Shown here one piece after another: positions 38,717 through 47,171 of a stretch of DNA of 64,000 bases. Source of the stretch: Akkermansiaceae bacterium (GTDB lineage: Bacteria; Verrucomicrobiota; Verrucomicrobiia; Verrucomicrobiales; Akkermansiaceae); assembly GCA_025354565.1 (NCBI GenBank), contig JANXMQ010000029.1:26058-90057 (forward strand). Direction: 5' to 3'. The notes under the pieces are model-generated. The model was given only the letters and a program-made list of their open reading frames with translations, had not been told where the DNA came from and made no database searches. Every line of letters begins with the position of its first letter. Within the stretch, counting starts at the first letter, position 1. Both the position numbers and the translations under genes were made by a program.

Positions 38717-38835
38717 CCTTCCGCACCGTGGGCCGAAATATCAAGGGAAGGGTCTTTTTAGCAGGGAGAGGTTTTTTCCCTTGCATCAGGCGGGCGGAGA
38801 ATCCCATCGTCCGCCCGCGTCCGTAAGGCGCAAAA

Positions 38836-38910
38836 TCCGACGTAGCTCAGCGGCAGAGCGGGTGACTGTTAATCACTAGGTCCTTGGTTCGATCCCAAGC
38901 GTCGGAGCCA
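38836..38910 (+). tRNA. tRNA-Asn (GTT)
   Basis: A 75-nt cloverleaf. The acceptor TCCGACG pairs with CGTCGGA, the D-loop reads GCTCAGCGGCAGAGC, the anticodon loop CTGTTAA holds GTT, the T-loop is GGTTCGATCCC, and CCA is encoded. A T-run follows. Confidence 0.97.
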
Positions 38911-39248
38911 TTTTTCATTGTATTTGCGTTCTGTTTTGTTCGCTCTGTTCGAAGCCATCCTCCCAACCGCCGTCCATAATAATCCTTGGGCGACCTGCGG
39001 CGTCGACGACTGTAATGCCTTTCGTTGTGATATGGTCTTGCGGCATAATGGAAGTGAAGGCTAACAGTATTATTGAACGACCGGTCGGGTTTTGGGGGTG
39101 TTAACCAACTGGTCGGTGATCAGGGGGAAAACCGACCCGGAAGTACGAATTTTAGCTACCCCATTCATGGACATTTGATAAGGTATTCATGCTGGCGAGC
39201 CAAGCGGTAAATCAGCGGTAAATCAGGATATGGGGATATTTTATCGGT
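38911..39248. other. Intergenic region between tRNA-Asn and integrase remnant
   Basis: No gene recognised. Contains an imperfect inverted pair (GGTCGGGTTTT at 39083-39093, AAAACCGACCC at 39128-39138) and a small direct repeat GCGGTAAATCA (39205-39225). The site beside a tRNA suggests a former integration locus. No attC-type core pair was found. Confidence 0.5.
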
Positions 39249-39467
39249 TCAGAGCTGGTCCAGGGGGCTGGGAGCTCCCGCGCCCGGACCTTTCATGACG
39301 TGGAGGTAAATCATGGTGTTGGAGACGTCGGCATGACCGAGGAGACTCTGAACGGTGCGGATGTCAGTGCCAGACTCCAAGAGATGGGTGGCAAGGGTGC
39401 GGTGGTTGGGTTCTAGGGAGCGGGTCACTTTAGGCAGAACGTAAAGCCTGCAACTACAGAACTTCAT
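39249..39467 (-). pseudogene. Integron-type integrase remnant (C-terminal)
   Basis: A 72-codon frame holding only the last part of a tyrosine recombinase. [20 protein letters not shown] and the Tyr in [10 protein letters not shown] are catalytic-domain pieces. The tail [11 protein letters not shown] matches the IntI C-terminus (usually GVRSPLD). The box-II HxLRH sequence is damaged, and the N-terminal ~260 residues are gone. Not active. Confidence 0.75.
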
Positions 39468-39571
39468 GCGGATGGTTTCACGATGCGGATCATCCGCCTT
39501 GTCCGTCGATCAAACTCGTGGGTTCGATGAAATCTTGTCGGCGGTGGTGTCGGCTGGTAGGGTGTGGCCGC

Positions 39572-40963
39572 GTGAACATCGTGGATCAAATCGCCTTACG
39601 GGCAACGGCGGAGCGCCCGGCATTGGTGGCGGACGGGGTGACACTTACTTACGGCGAATTGCTGGAACGGGTGTCCGTGGCCGCAGCGTGGCTGGATCGG
39701 TGCAAGGGCTTCCGGCAGGACGGAGTTTCGCGAGTGGGCTTGGCTTGTGGCAATGGGGTGGATTACATCGTATTGGCCCTGGCGATTTTGAAAGCGGGTG
39801 GGTGTTTGGTGCCACTGGCAGAAGAGCTGACGGCGGCGGAGCGGCAGGAAATCATCCAGCGGACGGGCTTGTGTGGAGTCGTGACGGGGCGGGCGAGCGG
39901 TCCGGACTGGGTGGCGTTTGAGATGGCGGAACTGAAAAACGAGGCGGAGTTTTCAACATTTGATCCGGCGTTCATCCGCTTCAGTTCGGGGACGACGGGA
40001 CGGAGCAAGGGGGTGCTGCTGAGTCATGGGAAACTGCGGGAGCGGATCGTCGCCGCGAACGCGGCGCTGGAAATCGGGCCGGGGGATCGCGTGCTGTGGT
40101 TGCTGCCGATGGCCCATCATTTCGCGGTGTCGATTATTTTGTATCTCTATCACGGAGCCTGTACGGTGTTAGGAACAGCGCATCTGGCAGCGGAAATTTT
40201 AGAAACTGCTAGAGCGACGCGGGCGACGGTGATCTACGGCGCACCTTTTCACCACGCGCTGCTAGCGGCGGATCAGGGCGACTACCGGTGGCCGGACTTG
40301 CGGCTTGCGGTCACCACGGCAGCCCCGTTGCAGGTTGAGACGGCGCGGGATTTCCGGAGGCGATTCGGGAAGCCGCTGGTCCAGGGGTTAGGGATCATTG
40401 AGATCGGCCTACCTCTACTCAATACCGGCGGGGCGGGGGACTGTCCGACGGCAGTGGGCAGGCCGCTGCCGGCCTATGATGTGGAACTCCGCGATGAGGA
40501 AGGCCTGCCAGTGGCGGTGGGGGCGGTGGGTGAGCTATGGATCAAGGGGCCAGGGATGTTCGACGCTTATGTTTCGCCGTGGCAGGTGGTGGATGAAATT
40601 TGCGTGGACGGTTGGTTTGCCACGGGCGACCTAGCGGTGACGGACGCTGCGGGTCGGGTGTATTTGCGCGGTCGCAAAAAGAGCGTGATGAATGTGGGCG
40701 GCATGAAGGTTTTCCCTGAGGAAGTGGAGGCGGTGATCGATCGACATCCGGCGGTGCGGCGCTGCCGGGTGATTGGGCAACCTCATGCAGTGCTCGGGAC
40801 GGTGCCAGCGGTGGAGGTGATTTTGCAAGCTGGGGAAATGCTAGCTGCACGCGAGTTGATAGGCTGGTGCCGTGGATTTCTCTCGACTTACAAAGTGCCA
40901 GTGCGAGTGGAATTCGTGAATGAATTGCCTCTAACAGCGAGCGGGAAAATCCGGCGGGCGTGA
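39572..40963 (+). CDS. AMP-dependent acyl-CoA synthetase/ligase family protein
   Basis: A 463-residue adenylate-forming enzyme. The P-loop-like FSSGTTGRSKGVLLSHG, the ATGDLA core, GRKKSVMNVGGMKVFPEEVE and the C-terminal lysine in TASGKIRR are present. It uses a GTG start at 39572, 54 bp inside a longer open frame. Acid substrate unknown; a fatty or aryl acid is likely. No biosynthetic neighbours show its pathway. Confidence 0.87.
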   Translation: MNIVDQIALRATAERPALVADGVTLTYGELLERVSVAAAWLDRCKGFRQDGVSRVGLACGNGVDYIVLALAILKAGGCLVPLAEELTAAERQEIIQRTGLCGVVTGRASGPDWVAFEMAELKNEAEFSTFDPAFIRFSSGTTGRSKGVLLSHGKLRERIVAANAALEIGPGDRVLWLLPMAHHFAVSIILYLYHGACTVLGTAHLAAEILETARATRATVIYGAPFHHALLAADQGDYRWPDLRLAVTTAAPLQVETARDFRRRFGKPLVQGLGIIEIGLPLLNTGGAGDCPTAVGRPLPAYDVELRDEEGLPVAVGAVGELWIKGPGMFDAYVSPWQVVDEICVDGWFATGDLAVTDAAGRVYLRGRKKSVMNVGGMKVFPEEVEAVIDRHPAVRRCRVIGQPHAVLGTVPAVEVILQAGEMLAARELIGWCRGFLSTYKVPVRVEFVNELPLTASGKIRRA

Positions 40964-41003
40964 GCCGGAATCGTGAGGTCGGCGCAAATAATTGAAAAGA
41001 AGG

Positions 41004-41015
41004 TTGAATATTCAA
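41004..41015. promoter_or_regulatory. 12-bp perfect palindrome in leader
   Basis: TTGAATATTCAA lies 24 bp upstream of the lipoprotein start; a possible operator or promoter element. Confidence 0.35.
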
Positions 41016-41038
41016 ACGAACCGCACGTCAGTAGGAAT

Positions 41039-41593
41039 ATGAAAAATAAATTTTCTATGATACGGCTGGCCGCCTTGTCCGCAGTGGTGGCTTGTGTGGG
41101 TTCCAGCGTGAGTTGCATGACGACCTATGACGCGCAGGGCAGACCGGTGCAATCAGTAGATCCTGGCTTGGCGGTGGCGGGCGTGGTGGCGGCAGGGGCT
41201 GTGGGATATGCTATCGGCAACGATCATAGCTACTACTATCCGGGTGTTTATAGCATCGGTTATTATGGCCCGGGTTATTACGGTCCAGGTTACTATGGCG
41301 GTCGCTACTATGGCGGCGGCTACTATGGCGGCGGCTATTATCGGGGTGGGCGATACTATGGCGGAAGCTACCAGAGCGCAGAGTACCACGGAGCCTATCA
41401 GTCTGGTAACTATCCCAAAGGCAACTACCAGCATGGTAATCACCAACAGGGCGGCCAACCGCAGGGCGGCCAACCGCAGGGCGGTCACCAGCAGGGCAGC
41501 CACCAGCAGGGCAGTCAGCCGGTCAATCACCAGCAAGGCGGCAAGCCACAAGGGAAACAAAAAGGGAACCAGCAGCAGGGAAGTCACCCGTGA
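41039..41593 (+). CDS. Gly/Tyr-rich and His/Gln-rich lipoprotein
   Basis: A 184-residue low-complexity lipoprotein. The signal peptide ends in a lipobox (SSVSC). A glycine-zipper-like stretch AVAGVVAAGAVGYAIG follows, then YYGGGYYGG-type repeats and a C-terminal HQQGGQPQGG repeat array. The DNA under the last array is short direct repeats of 15-18 nt, so its length may vary. Function unknown; surface or envelope. Confidence 0.7.
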   Translation: MKNKFSMIRLAALSAVVACVGSSVSCMTTYDAQGRPVQSVDPGLAVAGVVAAGAVGYAIGNDHSYYYPGVYSIGYYGPGYYGPGYYGGRYYGGGYYGGGYYRGGRYYGGSYQSAEYHGAYQSGNYPKGNYQHGNHQQGGQPQGGQPQGGHQQGSHQQGSQPVNHQQGGKPQGKQKGNQQQGSHP

Positions 41594-41713
41594 TGGGGAG
41601 ATTTCGGGCTAAGGTGAATTTTCAACAAGCTCAATGACAAAGCCGATCTAGCGTGTCAGCTTTCACAAAGCGTGAAATGGATCAGAATTCAAATCATACC
41701 AACCTAACAAATT

Positions 41714-41896
41714 ATGAAATTATCGCTATTGTTGTCGTTATCCCTGCTGCCATTCGTATCCTGCCGTGAAAAAGGCCCGGCTGAAAAAGCGGGCGACCAC
41801 TTGGACAAGGCGATAGAAAATGTCAAAGATGCAGTGGATCCCAAGGGGCCAGTCGAAAAAGCCGGAGAGAAGATTGATAAGGCATTGGGTAAATAG
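41714..41896 (+). CDS. Small lipoprotein with two amphipathic repeats
   Basis: A 60-residue lipoprotein. LLPFVSC is the lipobox. Two related units (GPAEKAGDHLDKAIE, GPVEKAGEKIDKALG) form charged amphipathic helices. Function unknown; starts after an AT-rich stretch. Confidence 0.65.
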   Translation: MKLSLLLSLSLLPFVSCREKGPAEKAGDHLDKAIENVKDAVDPKGPVEKAGEKIDKALGK

Positions 41897-41905
41897 TCGG
41901 CCTCG

Positions 41906-42451
41906 TTAGATCATCCCAAGCTTCATTTTACCTTCTTCGGAAATCATTTCCTGATTCCAAGCCGGGTCCCAGACTAACTCGACGCGGGCGTCGTCGATGC
42001 CGTCGATGGTCATGATTTTGGCTTGGGCATCGGCGGCGATCACCGGCCCCATGCCGCATCCGGGGGCGGTGAGGGTCATTTTCACGGCGACGGTTTTTTT
42101 CCCCGCTGCTTCCTCAATGATGCAGTCGTAAACGAGTCCAAGATTGACGATGTCCACTGGGATTTCCGGGTCATAGACGCCTTTGAGTTGATTCCAAACT
42201 TGTTCTTCCAAGGGAGCGTCCTTGAGCCGGACGACTTCCGCTTGCTTCTTAGCCTCTTCCTCGGGGTTCACGCCGAGGGCATCAGTGTCTTGTGAGGAAA
42301 TCCGGGCGAGGCCTTGGGAAGTGGCCACGGTGAAGGTGCCGCCGAGGCGTTGGGTGATGAATACCGCAGTCCCCGCAGGCAGGGTGAGCGTGTCGCCACT
42401 CGGGATTTGGATGGCGTTGACTTCGCGAGTGAGTTTGATTTCTTCGTGCAT
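41906..42451 (-). CDS. sufT: Fe-S cluster assembly protein SufT
   Basis: A 181-residue protein of the MIP18/DUF59 family. The C-terminal DUF59 core is VYDPEIPVDIVNLGLVYD and TLTAPGCGMGPVIAAD. An N-terminal extension (PAGTAVFITQRLGGTFTVAT) is the SufT hallmark. Role in Fe-S cluster maturation. The ATG at 42451 is chosen; longer frames lack homology. It is convergent with the small lipoprotein gene and divergent from the sigma gene, away from other suf genes. Confidence 0.9.
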   Translation of the reverse strand: MHEEIKLTREVNAIQIPSGDTLTLPAGTAVFITQRLGGTFTVATSQGLARISSQDTDALGVNPEEEAKKQAEVVRLKDAPLEEQVWNQLKGVYDPEIPVDIVNLGLVYDCIIEEAAGKKTVAVKMTLTAPGCGMGPVIAADAQAKIMTIDGIDDARVELVWDPAWNQEMISEEGKMKLGMI

Positions 42452-42583
42452 GGCCGGAGTTAAAGCCAGCCCTATGCGAACGGCAAGGGATGAGTTTTTT
42501 CCTGCTGGGAGGAAATAACATGGGCCAATCCGCGAAAAATCACGGATCATTGAAGCAGAGTTTTTCCAAACCGCTGGATCTTC

Positions 42584-43213
42584 ATGTTCAACGCGCCATC
42601 CATGATCGAATCCGAACCCACTCCGGTTCCCCGTTTTCCCGCCGGTCTGGGTGAAGATGGGACGGGTGAGGCCATTGCCTTGCTCGCACGGATGGCCAAG
42701 CAAGACAGCTCGGCACTCAGCGAATTGCACGGTCTGTGGAGTCCGATTTTGTTAGGAATCGCCTGCCGGATGTTAGGCGACCGGCGGGAGGCGGAAGAGG
42801 CGGTGCAGGACACGTTCATCCGGATGTGGCACCGCTCGGTGGACTATGATCCGAAACTTTCGCCGCCCTTCGTCTGGGCCTTTGGAGTGATGCGCGGATA
42901 CTGCATCGACCGCTTGCGTTACCGGCACCGGGGTAAGCGGGATTCCTCGCGGGTGGTGCCGATTCATCTGCATGCACCGCCCGAGGAAATGGAGGACGCG
43001 CGAGTGATGGCGCTGGACGACTGGCGACGGGTTAGATCCGCGCTGGATGTTCTGGGCAAAGACGAGCGCCAGTGTCTGGAGCTTGCGGTTTTTCTAGAAT
43101 ACTCGCATTCGGAAATTTCCGAACATCTTGGAACCCCGCTGGGAACGGTTAAAAACCGTCTCCGCCGAGCCTTGTTAAAAGTACGCAACCAACTATCACG
43201 CCATGAATTCTGA
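42584..43213 (+). CDS. ECF RNA polymerase sigma factor
   Basis: A 209-residue sigma-70-type factor. Region 2 includes DTFIRMWHRSVDYDP and VMRGYCIDRLRYRHRGKR. Region 4 has HSEISEHLGTPLGTVKNRLRRAL, a helix-turn-helix. Overlaps the anti-sigma gene by 11 bp. SigK-like. An alternative ATG at 42602 is possible. Confidence 0.92.
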   Translation: MFNAPSMIESEPTPVPRFPAGLGEDGTGEAIALLARMAKQDSSALSELHGLWSPILLGIACRMLGDRREAEEAVQDTFIRMWHRSVDYDPKLSPPFVWAFGVMRGYCIDRLRYRHRGKRDSSRVVPIHLHAPPEEMEDARVMALDDWRRVRSALDVLGKDERQCLELAVFLEYSHSEISEHLGTPLGTVKNRLRRALLKVRNQLSRHEF

Positions 43214-44333
43214 CCCACACGAAAACGCCGCTTGGCGCGCCTTTGGAATGTTGGACGCTGACGAAGTCGCCAGTTTCGACGAGGCGTTGCGCCACGATCC
43301 GGAGTTGGAAAGCGCCTGCCGCGAGATGGATCGCCTCGCTACGGCAGTGGCCGTGACGGCGGTGGTGCCAATCACTCCGCAGGCCGGACAGCTCGCACGC
43401 TTGCAAATACGCCTAGGCATCAATGTGCCCAAGCACACGAACTGGTTCGGCATTTCTGGTTGGGCCGCTGCTGCGGTGCTCACCTTGGTTCTCGCATTGC
43501 AGCGTGGTCCTAGTGCGAAGCATACCCCAGTGGTAGTCACCCAGCCAGATGCCGCCATTTCCGCCCAACCCGGAGAGTCCGTGAAATCGCCAGTGACGGG
43601 CGTCGGAAAGTCCCGTGATCTCGCCAAGCAGCCGGGTTTCGAAAAATCCGAGAACAATGCCTTGTCCGTAGAAATCCCAGAGACAGATGGGAAAGCCGTC
43701 GCCAAGGTGGAATCCAAACGACTGATCCAGGAAATCGAGGTGTTGCGCGGCAAGTTAGAGAATTTCCAAAAGCGGGATCGCCAACGCTTTGAACCCGTCC
43801 CCGGCATGGCATGGCCGGTTGTGATGCGGATGAGCCCGCCGGGTGAACCCGTGAATGGCACCGGTGAACTGGCGCTAAACAAGGATGATACCCCGATCAT
43901 CGCGATGTTAGGCGACGCGGTGACGGCCGCGCATACCTCGTCGATGATGAACCTAACAGCGCAAACCTTGCGGGCGAATATGGCCACCTTGGGAAACTTA
44001 GCTGATCAAACGAATCAAACCGCTCCCGCAACGGCCGCCATGCCTTCGGCGGTGCCGATTTACGACGCCGCCCGGGATTCCGGCACGTTAGTAGTTAGCA
44101 ATTTGCCTCAAACCACCGCCGACGAGTCTTACAACCTCTGGGTCAGAACCGATGCGGGCGGAAATCCGATTTACGTCGGCAGGCTGCCAAAGTCCACCAA
44201 CCAAGGTGCCGAGTCTTTTGACTTCAGCCTCGGCTCGACCGGTATCATGCCTTCCGGTTTCTTGCTGACCCGGGACTTGCCAGGCGCGTCGCTGGTCCCC
44301 TCGGCCAGCAACACAATATTACAAGGTCCGTGA
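43203..44333 (+). CDS. Anti-sigma factor, RskA-like
   Basis: A 376-residue membrane protein with an N-terminal anti-sigma (zinc-less) domain (AFGMLDADEVASFDEAL), one transmembrane helix (GWAAAAVLTLVLAL, about residues 88-101), a coiled-coil-prone linker, and an RskA C-terminal domain (LVVSNLPQTTADESYNLWV..PIYVGRLP). It binds the sigma factor encoded just upstream and releases it on an envelope signal. The ATG overlaps the sigma stop. Confidence 0.88.
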   Translation: MNSDPHENAAWRAFGMLDADEVASFDEALRHDPELESACREMDRLATAVAVTAVVPITPQAGQLARLQIRLGINVPKHTNWFGISGWAAAAVLTLVLALQRGPSAKHTPVVVTQPDAAISAQPGESVKSPVTGVGKSRDLAKQPGFEKSENNALSVEIPETDGKAVAKVESKRLIQEIEVLRGKLENFQKRDRQRFEPVPGMAWPVVMRMSPPGEPVNGTGELALNKDDTPIIAMLGDAVTAAHTSSMMNLTAQTLRANMATLGNLADQTNQTAPATAAMPSAVPIYDAARDSGTLVVSNLPQTTADESYNLWVRTDAGGNPIYVGRLPKSTNQGAESFDFSLGSTGIMPSGFLLTRDLPGASLVPSASNTILQGP

Positions 44334-44357
44334 TGGTTGTGCTTTAGCAGTCAACAA

Positions 44358-44843
44358 TCAGGGAGAGACTGCCAGTCGATCCGTGTGGGTCGCGCGCTCG
44401 AAAAGGAAGCCGTTTTCCTTATAGGTCTTGAGGCGGAAATGGGTCGCGGTGGAAATCACCCCGTCGAGGGAACTGAGTTTTTCCGAGACAAAGCGCGCCA
44501 CTTCGCGGAGGTCGCTGCCTTCGACGACAACCATCAGATCATAGCCACCGCTAGCGAGATAGCAGGAAACCACTTGGTCGAAACGAGCAACACGCATGGC
44601 TAAGCGGTCGAAGCCACCACCGCGTTCGGGCGTCACTTTGACCTCGATAAACGCGGAAACAGAGGTGTCGCCCGTCGCTTCAGGGTCGATGACGGCGTGG
44701 TAGCCGAGGATGGTGCCGTCGGTTTCCCAGGCGGCAACGCGCTTGGCCACTGTGGACTCGTCCGAAGCTAGTAAATCGGCGAGCTCCTTATCGGTGAAAC
44801 GGGCTTTGCGGCGAAGAAGCTGGAGGAGGGGATCGGCGGACAT
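44358..44843 (-). CDS. Lrp/AsnC family transcriptional regulator
   Basis: A 161-residue regulator. The N-terminal winged helix has LADLLASDESTVAKRVAAWE; the C-terminal RAM/ligand domain contains VKVTPERGGGFDRLA and GGYDLMVVVEG. It could be local or global. Upstream of pfk on the same strand, separated by a repeat hairpin. Confidence 0.9.
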   Translation of the reverse strand: MSADPLLQLLRRKARFTDKELADLLASDESTVAKRVAAWETDGTILGYHAVIDPEATGDTSVSAFIEVKVTPERGGGFDRLAMRVARFDQVVSCYLASGGYDLMVVVEGSDLREVARFVSEKLSSLDGVISTATHFRLKTYKENGFLFERATHTDRLAVSP

Positions 44844-44851
44844 TTTTTGAA

Positions 44852-44954
44852 GAGGTTGAGAGTTGAGAGTTGGGAGTGAAGAGCAAGAGGATCACGCAGA
44901 GTCTTACCTCTGACTCTCAACACTCAACTCCAAACTCTCAACTCTCTACACTCC
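44852..44954. repeat. Hairpin made of GTTGAGA-type heptamer repeats
   Basis: The left arm (44852-44883) is GTTGAGA, GTTGAGA, GTTGGGA heptamers. The right arm (about 44909-44954) has complementary CTCTCAA, CTCAACT, CTCTCAA units. It separates the Lrp gene start from the pfk stop. Confidence 0.75.
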
Positions 44955-46028
44955 TCAATCTCCCAAACAAATGCCCACGGCCTTGGCCGCTTGGACGAGT
45001 TCACTGTCCGGCTCGACGAGGCGGAGTTGGTGAACGGCTTGCTCGATGGAGACGGAATCGACGTGATATGCCTGATAGCTAACCATCTGGCCGAAGGCAC
45101 CTTCCGCCGCGAGTTTCACTGCCATGACGCCGAATCTCATGCCGAGGATGCGGTCGAGCGCGGTCGGTGCACCGCCGCGCTGGAGGTGGCCGAGCGTGCA
45201 AGCGCGGGTGTCCTTGCCGGTCAGTTGTTGGATTTTTGCGGCTACCCGTTCGCCCACGCCACCGAGTCGGACCTCGCCCGCGACTTTCGCGTCGAGGGTC
45301 ACGATGTGGCCGTCCGGCAGGTGCGCGCCCTCGGCCACGACGACGAGCGTGCTGTGATAACCTTGGGCATCGCGTTCGTTGATATACGCGGCAATTTTTT
45401 CAAAGGTGAAGGGAATTTCCGGGATGAGCACGACGTGCGCTCCACCGGCGATGCCGCCCCATAGCGCGATCCAGCCGGCGTGGCGACCCATCACCTCCAG
45501 GACCATCACGCGCTTGTGGCTTTCCCCGGTGGTGTGCAGGCGGTCGAGGGCATCGACCACGGTGGAAACCGCGCTGTCGAAGCCGAAGGTGAAGGCCGTG
45601 GCGCTGAGGTCGTTGTCGATGGTTTTCGGCACGCCGATGATCGGCCAGCCCTCTCGGTAAAGTTGCAGTCCAGTCGTTAGCGAGCCATCGCCACCGACCA
45701 CCACCAAGGCGCTGATGCCCAGGCGATCCATCGTGGCTTTGGCCTGAGCGACGACCTCCGCCGGGACCTCCGCGATGTCGCCTGTGCCAACTTTCGCGAC
45801 GAAGTGGCCCTTGTTCGTGGTGCCGAGAATGGTGCCGCCCAGCTTGAGGATGCCAATGGTGTCCTTGGGCTTGAGCACCGTGTAGTCGCCCGGCGGCAGC
45901 AGGCCCTCGAAGCCGTCGCGGAAACCGATGACCTCCCAGCCGAGTTGATCCGCCGCGCCCACGACGCCGTGGATGACCGCGTTAAGTCCGGGGCAATCGC
46001 CGCCGCTGTTCAGGATACCGATGCGCAT
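44955..46028 (-). CDS. pfkA: 6-phosphofructokinase
   Basis: A 357-residue phosphofructokinase, phosphorylating fructose-6-phosphate. The ATP loop GGDCPGLNAV is N-terminal. GGDGSLTTG has Gly at the position typical of ATP users, but PKTIDNDL has the lysine at position 124 often linked to PPi use. The mixed signature matches group III PFKs, so the donor cannot be settled. MGRHAGW is conserved. Confidence 0.93.
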   Translation of the reverse strand: MRIGILNSGGDCPGLNAVIHGVVGAADQLGWEVIGFRDGFEGLLPPGDYTVLKPKDTIGILKLGGTILGTTNKGHFVAKVGTGDIAEVPAEVVAQAKATMDRLGISALVVVGGDGSLTTGLQLYREGWPIIGVPKTIDNDLSATAFTFGFDSAVSTVVDALDRLHTTGESHKRVMVLEVMGRHAGWIALWGGIAGGAHVVLIPEIPFTFEKIAAYINERDAQGYHSTLVVVAEGAHLPDGHIVTLDAKVAGEVRLGGVGERVAAKIQQLTGKDTRACTLGHLQRGGAPTALDRILGMRFGVMAVKLAAEGAFGQMVSYQAYHVDSVSIEQAVHQLRLVEPDSELVQAAKAVGICLGD

Positions 46029-46049
46029 GGCGGGGGAAATGGGAATGAA

Positions 46050-47015
46050 TTATTGCGGCGTCGGCATGCTGAGAATTTCGCGGTTGCGGTTTTCCACCGG
46101 TGCCCCGGCGGCGAGCCACGGATCATAAACTGCCCAACCTCGTTCGATCAAACTCCGGGCGCGGTTGAAACGGTCCGGGTTGTTTAAAACCACCACGATC
46201 AGACGGCGCGGGGTCGCCCCCTTCGAGCCATCCGGCTTTTGGCGGACCAGCGGTTCACGATCCGTGCAAATGGCCACGCAAGGACCGGCTGCATTCGTTG
46301 TGCCAGTTTTCACGCCGAGGATGCCGGGTTCGCCGGCGAGTTCGTTGGTATTTCTCACGTGATAGCCGCGCTTGCCGGTCGCGCCGGTCACGTTGATCTG
46401 GCGGTCTTTCTGGCGGACGATGAAAGTGATGGCATTGCGCCGCATCGCATACGCCGAGAGCCGGGCGACATCTGCCGCCGTCGAGTAGGCCTTGGCATTC
46501 GGGCGTTCGAGGCCGTGGGGATTGGCAAACCGCGTCTGCGTCATGCCGAGTGCCTTGGCGAGTTGGTTCATCTCGCCGACGAAAGCCGCCACCGGCTCAC
46601 CGGTTTTACCCCGGCGGGTTAAAATTTCCCGCCCCACATGATCTGCGATGCAAAGCGCCGCGAGATTGTCCGAGCCGAGCAGCGCGGAATACAAGGCATC
46701 GCGCAGGCTCAAGCGGTCGCCCGGCTGGAGGTTCATTGGATTTGGACCGCCGACCAAGGTGATAGAGTCGGGCGCGGTGAGCATGGTGGTGCCGAGGTCG
46801 GTCCCCGTCGCGGTGGCCCAATCCACGGTGACGATGGCGGCGGCAATCTTCGTCAGGCTGGCGATCGGGCGTTTCACGTCGGCATTCGCGGACACTAGGA
46901 TTTTGCCGGAGTAGGCCTCCATCACCATCACGCTTTCCGGCGCTTGGGCGGAGGCGGGACTTGGGAGCACGACAGCGAAGAGCGCCAGTATTTGAAAAAT
47001 CGGGAAAGGCTTCAT
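46050..47015 (-). CDS. D-alanyl-D-alanine carboxypeptidase, S11 family
   Basis: A 321-residue exported penicillin-binding protein. After the signal peptide (ending SPASAQA) the S-x-x-K nucleophile motif is SLTK, the second is SDN in LGSDNLAAL, and the third KTG in GVKTGTTNAAG. It trims peptidoglycan stem peptides. It lacks a clear C-terminal membrane anchor helix (PBP5-type). Confidence 0.92.
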   Translation of the reverse strand: MKPFPIFQILALFAVVLPSPASAQAPESVMVMEAYSGKILVSANADVKRPIASLTKIAAAIVTVDWATATGTDLGTTMLTAPDSITLVGGPNPMNLQPGDRLSLRDALYSALLGSDNLAALCIADHVGREILTRRGKTGEPVAAFVGEMNQLAKALGMTQTRFANPHGLERPNAKAYSTAADVARLSAYAMRRNAITFIVRQKDRQINVTGATGKRGYHVRNTNELAGEPGILGVKTGTTNAAGPCVAICTDREPLVRQKPDGSKGATPRRLIVVVLNNPDRFNRARSLIERGWAVYDPWLAAGAPVENRNREILSMPTPQ

Positions 47016-47171
47016 GGAGGTCAGGCGCGGAGCTTATCCGGCTGAAACGGCAACTCAAGTCCGAAGGCAGGGACGCCGTCCGCCCCACACGCTTAGGTAT
47101 CCGGAGTCCGAAAAAGTGTGAACCCGCTCCAAAGCCCCTGTCACGCCATTCAGCATGGGAACGAAGGGCGT

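Noticed and set aside
38791..38817. Hairpin upstream of tRNA-Asn as a terminator for thiS
   Set aside because: Good stem (CGGGCGGA/TCCGCCCG) but no T-tract follows; left undecided.
39058..39140. attC recombination site near the integrase remnant
   Set aside because: GGCTAAC and GTTAACC are present but do not match the RYYYAAC/GTTRRRY pair, and the fold is not convincing.
47040..47165. A dispersed repeat upstream of the carboxypeptidase gene
   Set aside because: The text looked familiar as an intergenic repeat, but no second copy in this window supports it.
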